Source of the DNA: Rhytidiadelphus loreus
Lineage: Eukaryota; Streptophyta; Bryopsida; Hypnales; Hylocomiaceae
Length of the DNA: 64,000 bases
Direction of reading: 5' to 3'
Assembly (NCBI GenBank): GCA_947034895.1
Contig: OX344762.1
Location: 17,836,760-17,900,759, forward strand
Part shown: positions 24,163 to 36,727 of the stretch, piece by piece
Numbering within the stretch: the first letter of the stretch is position 1
Layout: every line of letters begins with the position of its first letter
The notes under the pieces: model-generated
What the model saw: only the letters and a program-made list of their open reading frames with translations
Database searches by the model: none
Told to the model about the DNA's origin: nothing
Position numbers and translations under genes: made by a program

Positions 24163-24394
24163 GATACTAGTGTGTGAGCATGGAAATGGGAGCATGTGAA
24201 CCTTGAGCATATATACAAGTAGACATCCTACAACCATTGAAGGTGCTTATATCATAAATACCTATAATAGAGGATAACTATAACATAGTTACACTATAAT
24301 CATGGGAAGTTTCTATGATATAGACACCTAAGACATAGGTTTATAGTCTTTCTAGACTCATGATCTCATGATTCTAGGCTCACATAATAGCAAC
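24163..24394 (-). mobile_element. GGTGCTA-ended element, inverted short copy
   Basis: Reverse-complemented, it begins GGTTGCTATTATGTGAGCCT and ends with a sequence matching the inner and outer right end of the copies at 35312 and 46109. It is only about 230 bp, and its interior has degenerate ATAACTATAACATAG-type words instead of a clean 50-bp array. Confidence 0.55.
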
Positions 24395-26223
24395 CCTCTT
24401 AATCCACCTAAAAGCCCAAGGGATTTAGACAAAAACATAAATGCCTTATAAAATATAAGTTCTAGGAGTTTTTTGAAGTTTGCATCAAAAAAGATAATGT
24501 GAAGTATAAAAAGTAGAAAGTATCCATATGGTCAAAATTATAAAAATATTTAGATTATCTTCAAATGAATTTTGATAACTTCAAAAATTCACCAAAAAAA
24601 TAATTTCCATTTTTAGCATTTGAATTTTTTTAATTGGTCAAATTGTGTTTTTTATTGGTTTGTGAAAAAATGCATAAGATCTAGTGATGAGAACATCAAT
24701 ACTTTCCCAAAATAGTAAGTTTTTCAATACTAAGCCAATTCTAAACTCTTTGTGCTATTTCTCTTTTAACTTTTGTTTCACCATGATAGCAATCTTAGTT
24801 TTGAATAAAATTATTGAAAGACAATCCAATTTTTTTTTAAATTGAAAAAAAAAAGTTCTATCTAAAGTCGGGTAGCAAACCAAAAATAGTCTCTCTAGTG
24901 CTTAAGGGTTAATTTTCACATGTCTCAATTTCATTTGGTTTAATGACCTGAGGGCTTTCATATCACTATTCTTATAATCTCATGCTTATAATTCTATGAG
25001 ACATAAAATGTACATTATTTTAAATGATGAGTTCCATTGTGCTTCTATTCCTTTCAATACATGTCTCAAATTCATTCTTCTATGTAACTTTTGGACTATC
25101 AAACCATTGTGTACCTTTGCTTAATTTCACCCACTAGACAAAGATATCAAACTTGTTGTAAATTAAAACATATATGATTCTAATGAACTTACTAAACTAA
25201 ATACTCCATAAACAAACATCTTTATCCTAAAATTTGAAGTGAAAGTAATTTGCATGTCATGTACATTAATTTAAGTATTATCATTATTTACTATGCAATG
25301 CATCTTAAAACCATTTGAAGTGAATTGATTCAAATTGCAACCTATTGATTTCCACAATGGCCAATAAGGCCCTATGTCTTTAATTCCATAAAAAATCTTC
25401 TAATGCCTTTCAAATCAATGATCTTTTTAAATTTTACAATACACAACATATTATTCAAGTATGTATATATTAATTTCTTACAAATTTTGATTACAGTGGG
25501 TCTTAATGAATGAATAACAACTTGACAAGATATTTTAATGTTATTTGGCTTGAATAAAATTTATTGAATATTCTTGAGTCAATTTACATAGTCAATTATA
25601 AAAGATAAATATTTTATAATTCTGGTTTTAATTGTTTATTAATTCTTACTATATTATGAACAACTTCATCATCTACAAATTGTATTTTCAAAGTTTTTGC
25701 ATTTGATTATTCATACTGTAGATGTTAGATTGAGAAGTCTATTGATCATATCATTGATTTGGTTTTCGGGTAGACACTACACAAAAATGGTGACCAATAG
25801 TGACAAATTATTATTTTTGTTTTGAAATAAAATTGAATTCCTATGAAATATAATTTTAATTTTAATCAGAATTGATTGATTTAGAATTGAAAAATAATGA
25901 TTTCATCATCCACACAATTTCATGATCACAAAAGTTTGACTACCACTAATGAAAAAAACAAACAACATTATGCCAAAATTCAATTGAAATAGGATGATTT
26001 CTTCATCTAAAATAATAATAATTGAATATATTTGACTTACATTATTCTATTGATATAGACCATATTATATCATTTATTCTATATAATAGATTATATACTA
26101 TTTTGAACACATATTGGCATATCTCTAGATGAAAAAGATTGAAACAACATTTAGCAAAAATTCATTTATTGACTGAATGATTAACCAAGGAAAATTAATC
26201 TAATTGCAACCTCTTTACAAAGC

Positions 26224-26431
26224 TGAACCTTACAAATTCTTACCAATTATAATGTACACTCTTAAAATACGAGAACCTACAATTAATTCTAGGTGTATCC
26301 ATAATCAACACTTCAAAAAATCTTAGTTGAACCTTACAAATTCTTACCAATTATAATGTACACTCTTAAAATACGAGAACCTACAATTAATTCTAGGTGT
26401 ATCCATAATCAACACTTCAAAAAATCTTAGT
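26224..26431 (+). repeat. Perfect 104-bp tandem duplication
   Basis: 26224-26327 and 26328-26431 are identical by eye over all 104 bases, beginning TGAACCTTACAAATTC. Bases on either side differ. The perfect identity implies a very recent duplication or an assembly artefact. Confidence 0.9.
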
Positions 26432-27553
26432 ATTTCCATAGTATCTCAAAAACACACGTTAAGAGAATATGAAATCCTCCTTCAATTCTTAACAAAGATA
26501 CAACAAAATTTAAATCAATCTTATAAAAAGAATCAAGGTTAAATGCTTATTTGGATGCTTTTAGCTATAATTACCATATTTCATACATATCAAACTTGTT
26601 TCTAAAGACTTAGGGCCAGCTTACATGCTCACCCAGTGGGCAAGCTTTCTGCTAATTCAAACAAGAAGACTAAAGCGGCTCCACCAATGGTCTTGCCAGG
26701 GCAGGGAAGCTGGAAAGGAAGAGTTGAAGTTTCATCGATACCAGTGGACAACCTCATTGGTGGAGACTAGGGAATCTAATACGTGCAAATTTTTTATTGT
26801 CTCCATCCCCACCCACCATGTCCACATGAAAGTGCAATGTCTATTTTTCACTGTAGCAACCGGTGTGAAACTTCCCCAATGACCGATACATGTAAAGAGT
26901 CCCTTAGTAGTTAGAACTAGAGTAGATATTAGTAAAAAAAATGCAATGAAATCAATATTCCTTGCTACCTCTAGAGCAACATTGTATTGCAATGTAAAGG
27001 CCAAGAATTTGTAGACTAGGACCAAGACTTTTTTCTACTTGTTTGAAAAATTGTCAAGACAACAATCACTTAAAATTTGGTGAAGCACTATATTTCTACA
27101 ATCATGCACTTTTTCATCCAAATTAGACAACTTCATCTACATTTTAAATAGAAATGGGAAATTTTTGGTGAAAAGACTACTTTTATTTGACAAAAAGTGG
27201 AGATTCATATTGAAATGGTGCAATTTGGCTCCATGTTGCCAAAGAAAAAAAAGGGTCGACTGAGACAGTAAATAATCAAATTGAGTCATGGAAAGGTCAG
27301 CACCTTAGGAGTCATCCTTTCCTCCCCCATACCTCTCATAATAGAAGGGATACAAAAAACTAGGTAGGTCTTAACCCTAAAGACAATGTTCAGAATCTCA
27401 AAAAACACGTGAAAAACTTCTTTCACAAAAGAAACGCAACTATCCTCAGACTGACTAAAATTCTCAGTAATTTGGTAAAATACACCATGAATTAATCACG
27501 TCTGAAGAATACGCGAGAATTATTGGAAAAGCGCCACTGGGCAACCTTGGTCA

Positions 27554-29844
27554 TTAAAACAGCCTGCCCGCCATTGATGTAAGGAATCCCCTCAGATGTC
27601 CATAGGCTGCTTTTAGAGAATATCTGCAAAATCACCAAGTTCAAATATAAATTCTTAAAATATAATTACAGTTCACAAATTATTCTCCGAGCACATATCA
27701 TCAACATATTCTCAGGGAAGCTCGTGGCACGTACATAGATGTGCAAGGCGAGCGGCCACCATTGACATAGTAAACATGGAGATAAGCATCATGATGTTGT
27801 CCGTCAATAAAATAGAAGTTGTGAAGCCTGCGTATGCACTGAAACATGTTCTTCTGGTAGAACATAATAGCGGGGCGATTGTAGGCTATGACATGCAGAT
27901 AGAGAGCTCTGATGGACGACATTTGGTTCGCGTATTCTATCACCTCCCATAGCAATGCCGATGCTGCAACCAACAAAACAACAAAGCTATCACATTTAGC
28001 TTTCTTAGCGAGTAAATTGCTTTCAGGAGAATGGGCATGAAACGATTACAATCCAGTTGACATTGGACAAAATACAGAGAATGATTGAAAAGAACCCTTG
28101 GATACATAACAAGCTCCCTACCTCATTTAGTTATTGAAAATCGTAGACAAAATTCAGAATAGTAATCTTCTTAACCGCACTGCTATGAATACCAAGTTTT
28201 GACTGCACCTTCGATCAAAGAGGTCAGAATATAATACCAATGCCCGAGTTTCTATACGGCGGGATGACACCCAAGGTCAATATGTAGATGAGTGACCTCT
28301 CTGATGAGGAAATTTCATAACCTAGCATATCAAGTTCCTGCAGAACACAGACCCAGTGGAATAATCAGTTCACAATGATATTTACATAGTCCCAGCACAA
28401 GTACAAAAGGTGTACCAAAGCACAAAAGCTCTCATTCAAACAATGATCTCCCTGTTCAGGTTATAAAAACAGTTGCAGAGAATATCTATTGATTCAGACG
28501 AAGACTTACGTCGCACTCTGAAGCACTGATAACTCGTGCTGTGACAAATCCAATGAGTTCATCACAGTGTGAATCTGATCTACTTGTGTCCACAGCTGCC
28601 CATGATATAATTCCTCGCCCATCTATAACATTCATAAAAAACTCCAGTTCATATCTGCACGAGGAAGATCTTCATCAGAAAAAGCCCAGAAAGAACCTAC
28701 AAAAAAGACAAAACTTATTGACCTGCGTATAAACAACAAAACCAACATGTGGACCTAAGAAATTCAATTCGGTTGAGCAGACGAGACGACTCTACAAGAG
28801 GTGAGATTCCAATTCGTCAACCGATAAATTGTCCTAAAAAATCCTACCATAAGCAAATTGATCGATACTCACAATCAAAAATATTCCAAAAGAAGGAAAA
28901 TCGATGACAAAAACACGAGTGTTGTCGAGAGCATCATACTTACTTGATAGGGAATAAGGCTTCATGCATCTCCTGTAACACTTCTAAATCTGATGGGCGA
29001 ATTTTTCGATATGAAATGGACGAACGATGGTTTATGACAGGCACTCTGGGTGGCACAGTTGGTGCCACGGCAACAGCTGCCGTGGACCCGGAAACATCTG
29101 ATGGTTCCAAGAAACCCGAAGATGAACCTGACTCGGACTCCGCTTTGGTTGCATAGTTCTGCTCATTACCGCTCTGGTGTTGCAGCAGCTGTGGATGTAA
29201 GTCATACAAAGGATGAAGCTTATGCTGCTGTCCACCCACATACGACCCACGTACTCAATCAGAAACGGTCGACCCAACACAGACTCCATTAGGGATGCGA
29301 CAACTAGCTCAAAACGATACTTGCTAACCATCTTCCAGCGGTGTTGTGCCAATCTTGCAAAAAGATTCTGACCTAGATTCTCAATATCAGAACACAGTTA
29401 AGATTAGGGTATGCACTCTCAATTCAAAACACCCTCAATTTTAACGCACAGGCCGAGCCCAAAGGCCATTCACAAATCCAGTTTCGACATCACCCCATCA
29501 TTCAAATCTCACAAAAGCTTCAACTACATCGCCGAGTTGCGGCAAAAGCACGGGCACGTGTCTGGGGTTACACCTGGTGCACCTAGATTGCAAAATCATC
29601 AACCCTAAACACTAATTCCACCCACACCCACATCCAATCCAAACGCCTTCCTTCCGTCTGGACAACCACGCCCGCATCCAATTTTCCACCACCGGCTTCA
29701 CCTCCGTTCGGAACAACCGTACCACACAAACCCTAGGCGCAATTCCCAACACAGGTCAACAATCCCCCCGAAATTCAAACCATGAGGGATGATGCGACCA
29801 TCAGCAATTGGCAACCGACTTCGTACCTGGTGAGCTCCATCCAT
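27554..29844 (-). CDS. NAA60: NAA60/MCC1-like GNAT N-acetyltransferase
   Basis: Proposed exons on the minus strand: 29844-29827, 29188-28944, 28654-28510, 28337-28238, 27963-27735 and 27623-27554, 268 aa in frame. The core is certain: SISYRKIRPSDLEVLQEMHE, LFPIKYELEFFMNV, GIISWAAVD, ELIGFVTARV, LIYILTLGVIPPYRNSGIA (acetyl-CoA loop R-x-x-G-x-A, about 164-169), LYLHVIAYNRPAI, RRLHNFYFIDGQHHDAYLHVYY and GGRSPC. This matches plant NAA60 and MCC1, which acetylate protein N-termini or histones; the plant NAA60 is membrane-bound. The last exon is inferred from a strong donor (CTAT/GTACGT) at 27734 and an acceptor at 27624; it adds a short basic, amphipathic tail (IYSLKAAYGHL..) like the membrane-binding tail of the family. 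Without it the frame ends at 27701. The six-codon first exon (ATGGATGGAGCTCACCAG) is a guess that fits phase; the second exon has no Met before the domain. Confidence 0.87.
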
Positions 29845-29948
29845 GACGATCCATCAAAATGTCATCCCAGCAAGTAATCAGCTGTTGGGGAACCAAAGGA
29901 GACCACCACCAAACGCTCTCTTTGATTTGTGCGAACCTTGCAACTCCT

Positions 29949-29951
<3 letters not shown>

Positions 29952-29985
<34 letters not shown>
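29952..29985. repeat. CAG/CTG trinucleotide run, 11 units
   Basis: An uninterrupted run of AGC units on the plus strand (CTG on the sense strand of NAA60), about 110 bp upstream of the proposed NAA60 start, so probably in the 5' leader or promoter. Confidence 0.85.
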
Positions 29986-30847
29986 CCTCGACAGCAAGAA
30001 GAAGGAAATTGGGCTGTGAGCTCGGGGGGGGGACAGTGGTCAAACTTGCGGAAAGGGTTGCTTCCGGGGAAGAAGAACCAGGTCAGCCATAGCCGGCCAG
30101 CCGGGCTCCATGAACAAAAGTTGATATTAACTTCAGTTGTGCCGTGTCCTCTTCAGACCATCTCTCAGATGCTGAAGGTCACTTGTTACTGCTAAGTTAC
30201 TACTGGTAACTGATAAAGTGAGGTGGACGGTAGAAGTGCTTAAAATCAACTCCAAGCATAAACCAATCTTGAAAGTATGTAGGATACAAGTATGTAGTGT
30301 ACATAAATTTAGAAAACGGTTTAGGGTACATCATGTAGTTCAATTTCAAATTTAGATAGCATATTTATACAAATTTAGAAAATTTATAGGTTTTAATTTA
30401 TTTTTTTAATTCCTTGACTTTCAATTCCCATTGTATTAAAAAGAGTTTCATACGTTGAATCCATGTAGAATTGGTTAAGCAAATGAAAATAAGCACTTCC
30501 AATCTAAAATCACCTCAATTAGCATTTGAGCTTGATACACATTATTGATTGTTTAAACTTTCATTAGATCCTATAGGGGATCTAACCAAAATTCCATATT
30601 CATTTCACATGTATTATTTGGACAATGAATGAACAAACCATGAAAATAGTAAAAGAATAGGTGTGCTTCCTGTCGTTTCCAAGGCCGAGCGAAGAAAGCT
30701 GCTAGTTGGAGTATTGATCTTAGGTTCTCATGTTCAAAAGATATACATTTAAGGCAAGAATCTAGAAGGGGTAGTTTTGCAAATAGTTTGCAATTAGATG
30801 CAGTTACTTTGGAGAGTACTTCAATTCTAAGTAGAAATAACTATTTT

Positions 30848-31660
30848 GATTTATCCTATTAGTTAGGGCACAAAATTAGTATCATTTCAATATAAAGGTT
30901 AACTATGAATGCTATTTTGTATAAAATAAAATAGCACAAATATAATAATATTGTAATTCCTAAAGAAACTTAAGGTAGTTTTAATTTCCAAAAATGTTAA
31001 GATGTATTATTAAGTGCAACTTACAAGAATAATTTTATATTGACTCTTCAACAAAAGTTGTAAACAATGACTCTTAGACCATATCCATTCAATTCAATTC
31101 ATTGAACCAATTAATGTTCATAGATAAACTTTGAATCCAAAATCCATTTGAAAATTGATTGTGATTAGATATTTGTGATTTTCACAAGATTATTTCTTTT
31201 ATGATTTTTAAATGTAAAATTCTAACTACTGATTTTTTATGTTTTTTATATTATTTATTTATTGAATTGCAAAATAGTTGTAAAAGATAATTTTGAAAAT
31301 CCACACTATATAAAAGTTAGAAATGTAACTTGAAAAACTAAACAAAATTTAATGAATGAACATGCATTTGGGATATGCTATTATTTAAAAGATGGAAAGA
31401 ATCCAAAAGTGCGTTGTTGGACAATCCAAAATTACATATAATATATATAAGGGGCATGCAAGGGACTACTGAAATTGAAGTCCCACCTCAAATTCTAATA
31501 TGTCTTCGTTACCTAAACCAATCACTTGTGGCACTTCCTAACATGAATGACTAAATTATCTTTGAATCTAACCCTCATATGAGGTGTCATGAGGATTACA
31601 AATCGTGTAATATTGATAAATTAGTATCACACTTATAAATAGGATAATGCAATACAACTA
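30848..31660. repeat. Facing pair of TTTATCCTATTA-type motifs
   Basis: TTTATCCTATTAGTTAGGGC at about 30851 faces, about 800 bp away, a reverse-complemented ATTATCCTATTTATAAGTGT at about 31655. Each is followed inward by a TTAGTATCA- or CTAATTTATCA-like word. They may be the ends of one element; related single motifs occur near 14270, 14694 and 63220. Confidence 0.3.
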
Positions 31661-32852
31661 ATTTGACATTGATAATATTAGAGAATGAATGTTATATTAC
31701 ACACATAACCTTCTATGGTAGTAAAGTAGCACTATAGATGGAAGTGAATCAATCCTATAAATGAAATTATTGTTAAAAAAAACATACTAATTCTACACAA
31801 ATTTGTAGTGGCAATTACATTTAAACTAACTAACTAACAAACATAAACAGACAAGCTACAATATATAGCAAATGATGGCGAGAATGATGGTTAATTACCA
31901 TTGCCCTTACTTGTTTTTGAAACATGTTCTTCCATTTGTCCCCTCTACAAATCTAATTTTTACTTAAATTCTTGTTGATGTGACTCTTAGAAGTTCATTC
32001 AAACATAACAAACAAGTAAACCATTGCAAATCTCAAAAGATTCACCACATCAAGGCCACTCACCAGAAATTGTCTTTCAATTCTCCAAATTTAATTAGGA
32101 TTTGAAGAGGTATTTAAATTCTATGGAATTCAAAAGGCTTTCTTATAGTTCTAAAGCCTTTGTGTTCTAAATTGCTAACAAGTGATTTGCAAATGTCAAC
32201 TAGTAGTAGACTAGTAACTCTGCGAAGGCCATTTATGGTTGGCAATACATTTTTTTATAATTCAAAACTTCCTTTAAGCATTCTAACACACACACAAAAT
32301 ATATTTAAATTTCACCATTCATGAGTAATTCCATTTTGTTCATACAATGCCATATTCAAGTACATGTTGTTTGTAGTAATGAATCTTTTTGCAAAAATTG
32401 GCATTTGATTCTCCTTGGTATTACTATAAAACCTTTGAATACTTATAATTGTATGATTATAACCAAATTTATTGAAATCAATTTTTATCTCTCGATATGG
32501 TGCTAGGAGACATCCTTGACAAAAAAATTATTTCTCAATATCAATTAGGAAAAGATATGGTGCTAGGGGACATCCTTGGCTATAGTTGTTTAGTAAAGTC
32601 ATGCTTATATCATTTGTTAATTAGCTTAACTAAAGGCATTACTTAATAAATGAGTTGGTAGTAGTGGTGCTCATTATAAGAGATAAAATTGAGTGTCTAA
32701 AAATGCAAGATATCAAAGTGTGCAAAGTAGAGGAATACATTCTTTTCAAGATTGTCCTAGCTTTTGACAAGATAGCTATGCTTGGCTTATGAGTCATAAT
32801 TAAAATTTTCCTTTTCAAAGAAAATCAAGGGACTTAATATTTGAGTAGAGCC

Positions 32853-34376
32853 CACTACAAGAAAATGGGTACATATGTAACTGCAAAAGAATGACTTCTT
32901 GTCTACAATGAGTTTGACTCTCCCTAATTGCACCTGCACAAAGTGATATACAACACCTTGTAATCACTAATGCGACTTTTGGATGAGGAATTGAAGAGGT
33001 CAAGGTTTCATCCACAAATTATCATTCATAGCGTCGTCAAACATCTAACGTGGACACAATTACTTCCACCGTGGAAATCACAGTCAAAACATAGAAAGCC
33101 CAAGTTATATGTTTTCACTGCTCTTCACTTTGGGACAACTTGTAAATGATTCTCGCATGATTGCACTATACAACGTGCTTTGGCAATTCTTTCATCTTTT
33201 ATTTTTTTTGCGCGTTTGTCTTTTTCTTTTACATTTTGAATGGTTTCTATGTTCCTTATTTCTTTCTTTTGTTCTCTTTTTCTCCTTCTTTTCGATTGTA
33301 CTCTTTTTTTATTTTTGGAATCACCATCTATCCATGTCAATTGCATGTCATTCTATGTATCTTTTCAAAAAACTTCTTTCCTCTTTCCTCTCTTTATTAT
33401 ATTTTAAATGTCTTCTATTTTTTATATTGTTGCTTGCACTTAGAATTTCTTTTACTTTTTTTACTTCTTTCCTCTTTCTTCTCTTTTTCATATTTTGCTT
33501 TGGCACCCTGCACACTGATGGATTGCACAATTTCCAAACATCCTTTGTAGCTTTCATCACACTTCTCCTACATCTATAGCACATTTTCATGTACACTATA
33601 TATAATAAAAATGAACAAAATTCAAAAAGGATGTTCGAAAATGTCAAAGAAAATATTCTTTCCAATCCCTTTCTCAAATTTGTCCATAACTTTTGATTAG
33701 AGTCTCAAAATCTAAAAAGGATTTTTGAAGATGAAATTGAGATTGGTTTCTCAACTCTTCTTAGTTCAAAGTATTTTGAAAAAAATCAATGTACTATGCC
33801 TAAATGAGGTCTAAACTTTCTATGTGACTATAGAACTGTGACTACTCCTTGTGCAATTGTCATTACACTCCTTTTTGCACACATCAATGCAATCTTGGAG
33901 AGCAACTTAAATCCTAAAACCACATGAGTTCAGAATGACTAAGGAATATTTGCCATGTACCAGCCCATTTGAATGACACAAAAATTCCATTGCAACTTCT
34001 AAATGACTACATAATGACTTGCGACATGTTCGTCTACATCAGATGTATAATAGGTCTGTAGTAACTTCAGAATGACTTTGAAATGACTAGCCACATGGAT
34101 GTCGATGTCGGATACAAGGGGGAAGCACTTTCTACATAGTACTTCAAGAGACATTTCCTTAAGTTGAACTTTCTTATCACTTAGATGATAATAGTCTATC
34201 ATCCACTTATACATCCAAGGTAGGAATTGTTGGTGATAATAAAAACTGCAATCATTTATAAATGATTTGTCCACTATAACTTTAAGGTCCCAAGTCATTT
34301 TGCAATCAAATGTGTTGAGATTGAATAGTGTGAAGTCATTTTTTCAAGTCATTTATGCAATCATTTTTTTGTAGGG
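32853..34376 (+). mobile_element. CACTA-like transposon remnant
   Basis: The left end reads CACTACAAGAAAATGGG, the hallmark terminus of plant CACTA (En/Spm) elements. A plausible degraded right end, ATCATTTTTTTGTAGGG, stops at about 34376. Inside both ends the word (G/A)AATGACT recurs many times (for example near 32891, 34003, 34070 and 34085), as subterminal repeats do. No transposase frame is present, and the middle (33180-33520) is a pyrimidine-rich block on the plus strand. The three bases flanking the two ends do not match, so the right boundary is uncertain. Confidence 0.5.
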
Positions 34377-34621
34377 GAATGAAGTTAGGGGGAAGTATGT
34401 AAATTTTGAAAGCAAAATGATGTTCTACTCCCCTTATGCAAGTTGGAACCCATACCAAAAGCACCACATGAAATTTAAATACCAAACATTAGATCTTCAT
34501 AAAAAAGTAGATGAATTGAAATTATATTGAATCCTATAAATTCAAAGTAAATAAAAAAACAGATAATTAAATGCCAAAATTTGATAATTCACTTTAGAGA
34601 CACCCTAAAATCATTTGGACA

Positions 34622-36628
34622 TTAACCTCTAAAGTTCCAAGAATCCCTTCGCGGGACTCTTGAAGGTTTGGATAGGTGCCTATGGTCCCAATTTCTTGGC
34701 AATATTTTTTGAAAACTTTTTTTCAAGATAGAAAAATTGATTAGCTTTGGAAGAATACAAGTTTATTTCAATTGTGCTAGTGAGCAAAAGTATGCCACAA
34801 TAAGCCCAAAATAGGCGAGAGTGGACAAATAAAAACATAGAAACTTCAAATTATTTTTAAAAATTATTTATAGTACATTTTATTCTATCTATGTGGAAAG
34901 ACTTTATTCATTATGTTTGAATAAGTGATGTGAAATTATGAAGTTTCTTATTTGGGGGCAATCTTGGCAAATTCTTAAGAGAATAATCTATTAGATCCAT
35001 TTATGAAATCAATTTTAACAATTTAAGAAGAAAAAAAAAGGTTTCATTTGGTTTAGTTTGCTTTTTAGAACAATCTCAGTGCTAGGATTAGTGTGTTTCA
35101 ATTCTATTTTAGAGCTATCAAAAATTTAGTTTTTTCTTTTGTCTTATATCGTATTTGGCTTAACAATTTTTTTTAAATGAAAATCACAAGGGGGGGTACC
35201 ATACTCATAATTCAATTCTTTGACATAAAAAAGTTGAAATTCAAAATTTACATTACAAAAATTTGAAGTTAAGAAGATTCAAAGCCTTATAATCTAGTCA
35301 TACCGGGCACGGGTGCTATTATAAGAGCCTAGGATCTTGAGCCCATGAGCATAAGGGCCTAAGCTCCTATGTTATAGGTACCTTCTATAGTTATAGGATG
35401 TTTATATTATAGATGTCTATGTTGTAGGTACCTATGTTATAAGCACCTTCTATGGTTATATAATGTTTATATTATAGGTGCCTAATTATGTTATAGGTGT
35501 CTATATTATAGCACCTTCCATGGTTATAAGATATTTATATTATAGGTGTCTATGTTATAAGCACCTTCCATGGTTATAGGATGTTTATATTATAGGTGTC
35601 TATGTTATAGGCACCTTCTATAGTTATAGGATGTTTATATTATAAGTGTGTATGTTATAAACATCTCCAATAGTTGTACAGTACCTATGTGCCTAGGTTT
35701 AAGGCTTGTAGGTCCACATTTCTAGGCTCACATACTAGCACCATTGATATTAGGGGTAGAAAAATTCATTTTCTTCACTTTCAATGCCTATATCTTGTGA
35801 TCAATATGGTCAAAAAAAATTCTAGACATTCTCATACTAATTTAGTGCAAGATCCTATATTTGGATATGAAAAAGGAAAAAATATTTCAATTTTTTGTTG
35901 TTTGCATTGAAAATAGTAGCTTTGAGTGTTTTTTGATGAAAAAATGGTTGTTATAACTTCGTCATACCAACAAGACTAGAGGACAATTCATTTTAGGGAG
36001 AGCAAATGGTTACAAATCCAAGGTAGTTATGGTGATTGGAGTTTTATTTCATTGCCATTTGCCTCAAAGCCTAGTCAAAGGGGCATTGTCTTTCACATCA
36101 CATCTTGCCAATACAATGGAATGTTTCAAATTGTAATTTCCCTTACTTCCAATGTGATTTCTAAGTGAAGTGTTCCTCCACAATAGGATCTAATGATCAA
36201 GAAGGTTTCTTCTATGCACATAGATAGAATCATTAGATGTGATTTGGGGCAAGGGGAGGGCCGTTCTAGGCTTGTTTCCCTGTAGTGAAAGAACATCTCA
36301 CTATCAAATTTTTAATTCAAATTTTTTTCTTAAGTTTTCAAATGAAAATTTTTTATTTATAAAAATTCATTTTTTTTTCAATTTGACGTGGCAGAAGTTC
36401 AGCCACATCAAAATGTTGTAGTGGCAGTGTGCCCTTGTTCCACGGAGCTTGAGAACTCGCAACTCTCAAAGACCCCCAAATCCCATCTAATGCATGTAAC
36501 ATGTGGGGTTTCATATGTTACAAAGTGAAAGTGCAAATGCAGGGAAATTGGAGATGATGATTGGAGCATCAACAGGAGTACGGCTAATAAGTTAGGTTTT
36601 GACAATGGCCTTGGAACTTTAGGGTTAA
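34622..36628 (+). mobile_element. TTAA-bounded element, 2.0 kb, carrying an inserted GGTGCTA element
   Basis: The left end TTAACCTCTAAAGTTCCAAG and the reverse-complemented right end TTAACCCTAAAGTTCCAAGG differ by one indel over about 20 bp. The interior shares long blocks with 37189-38106: an AGATAGAAAAATTGATTA block, a GTGGAAAGACTTTATTCAT block, AACAATCTCA..GGATTAGTG, and a late ATCTTG..GTCAAAAA block. Between the last two blocks lies the separate 431-bp element at 35312-35742. No coding frame of note is present. Confidence 0.6.
35312..35742 (+). mobile_element. GGTGCTA-ended element with 50-bp internal minisatellite
   Basis: The left end GGTGCTATTATAAGAGCCTA matches the reverse-complemented right end GGTGCTAGTATGTGAGCCTA at most positions. 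The interior repeats a unit built around TTATAGGATGTTTATATTAT and GGCACCTTC; successive units start about 65, 68, 50 and 50 bp apart. It interrupts the TTAA-family element at 34622-36628. No target-site duplication was visible. Confidence 0.65.
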
Positions 36629-36727
36629 AAATAAACCTCATTTCGACTTTAATTTTATACTTTGTAAACTATTTTGAATCTACGTAACACATGTCAAATT
36701 GTATTCAATGGTACCAAGGTAAACTAT

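Larger units (their letters stand above)
23478..27553. other. AT-rich intergenic DNA with repeats
   Basis: This separates the MGD 5' side from the 3' end of the NAA60-like gene. It contains repeat family A copy 2 (23691-23970), an inverted copy of the GGTGCTA-ended family (24163-24394), a TTAA-family right-type end near 24910, and a perfect 104-bp tandem duplication (26224-26431). A less AT-rich patch at 26610-26900 has an 85-codon frame without homology. No gene was recognised. Confidence 0.5.
29845..34621. other. NAA60 upstream region and AT-rich intergenic DNA
   Basis: 29845-30200 is the GC-richer probable promoter and leader of NAA60 and carries a CAG/CTG run. From about 30220 the DNA is AT-rich, with short dispersed motifs at about 30848 and 31610 facing each other, and a CACTA-like remnant from 32853. 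No gene was recognised. Confidence 0.45.

Noticed and set aside
25775..25800. CACTACACAAAAATGG, resembling a CACTA or related terminus
   Set aside because: No matching inverted end was found downstream, and the word is short.
33109..33579. 156-codon Phe/Leu-rich frame in the CACTA-like region
   Set aside because: Produced by a pyrimidine-rich block; it looks like a membrane protein only because TTT/CTT codons dominate.
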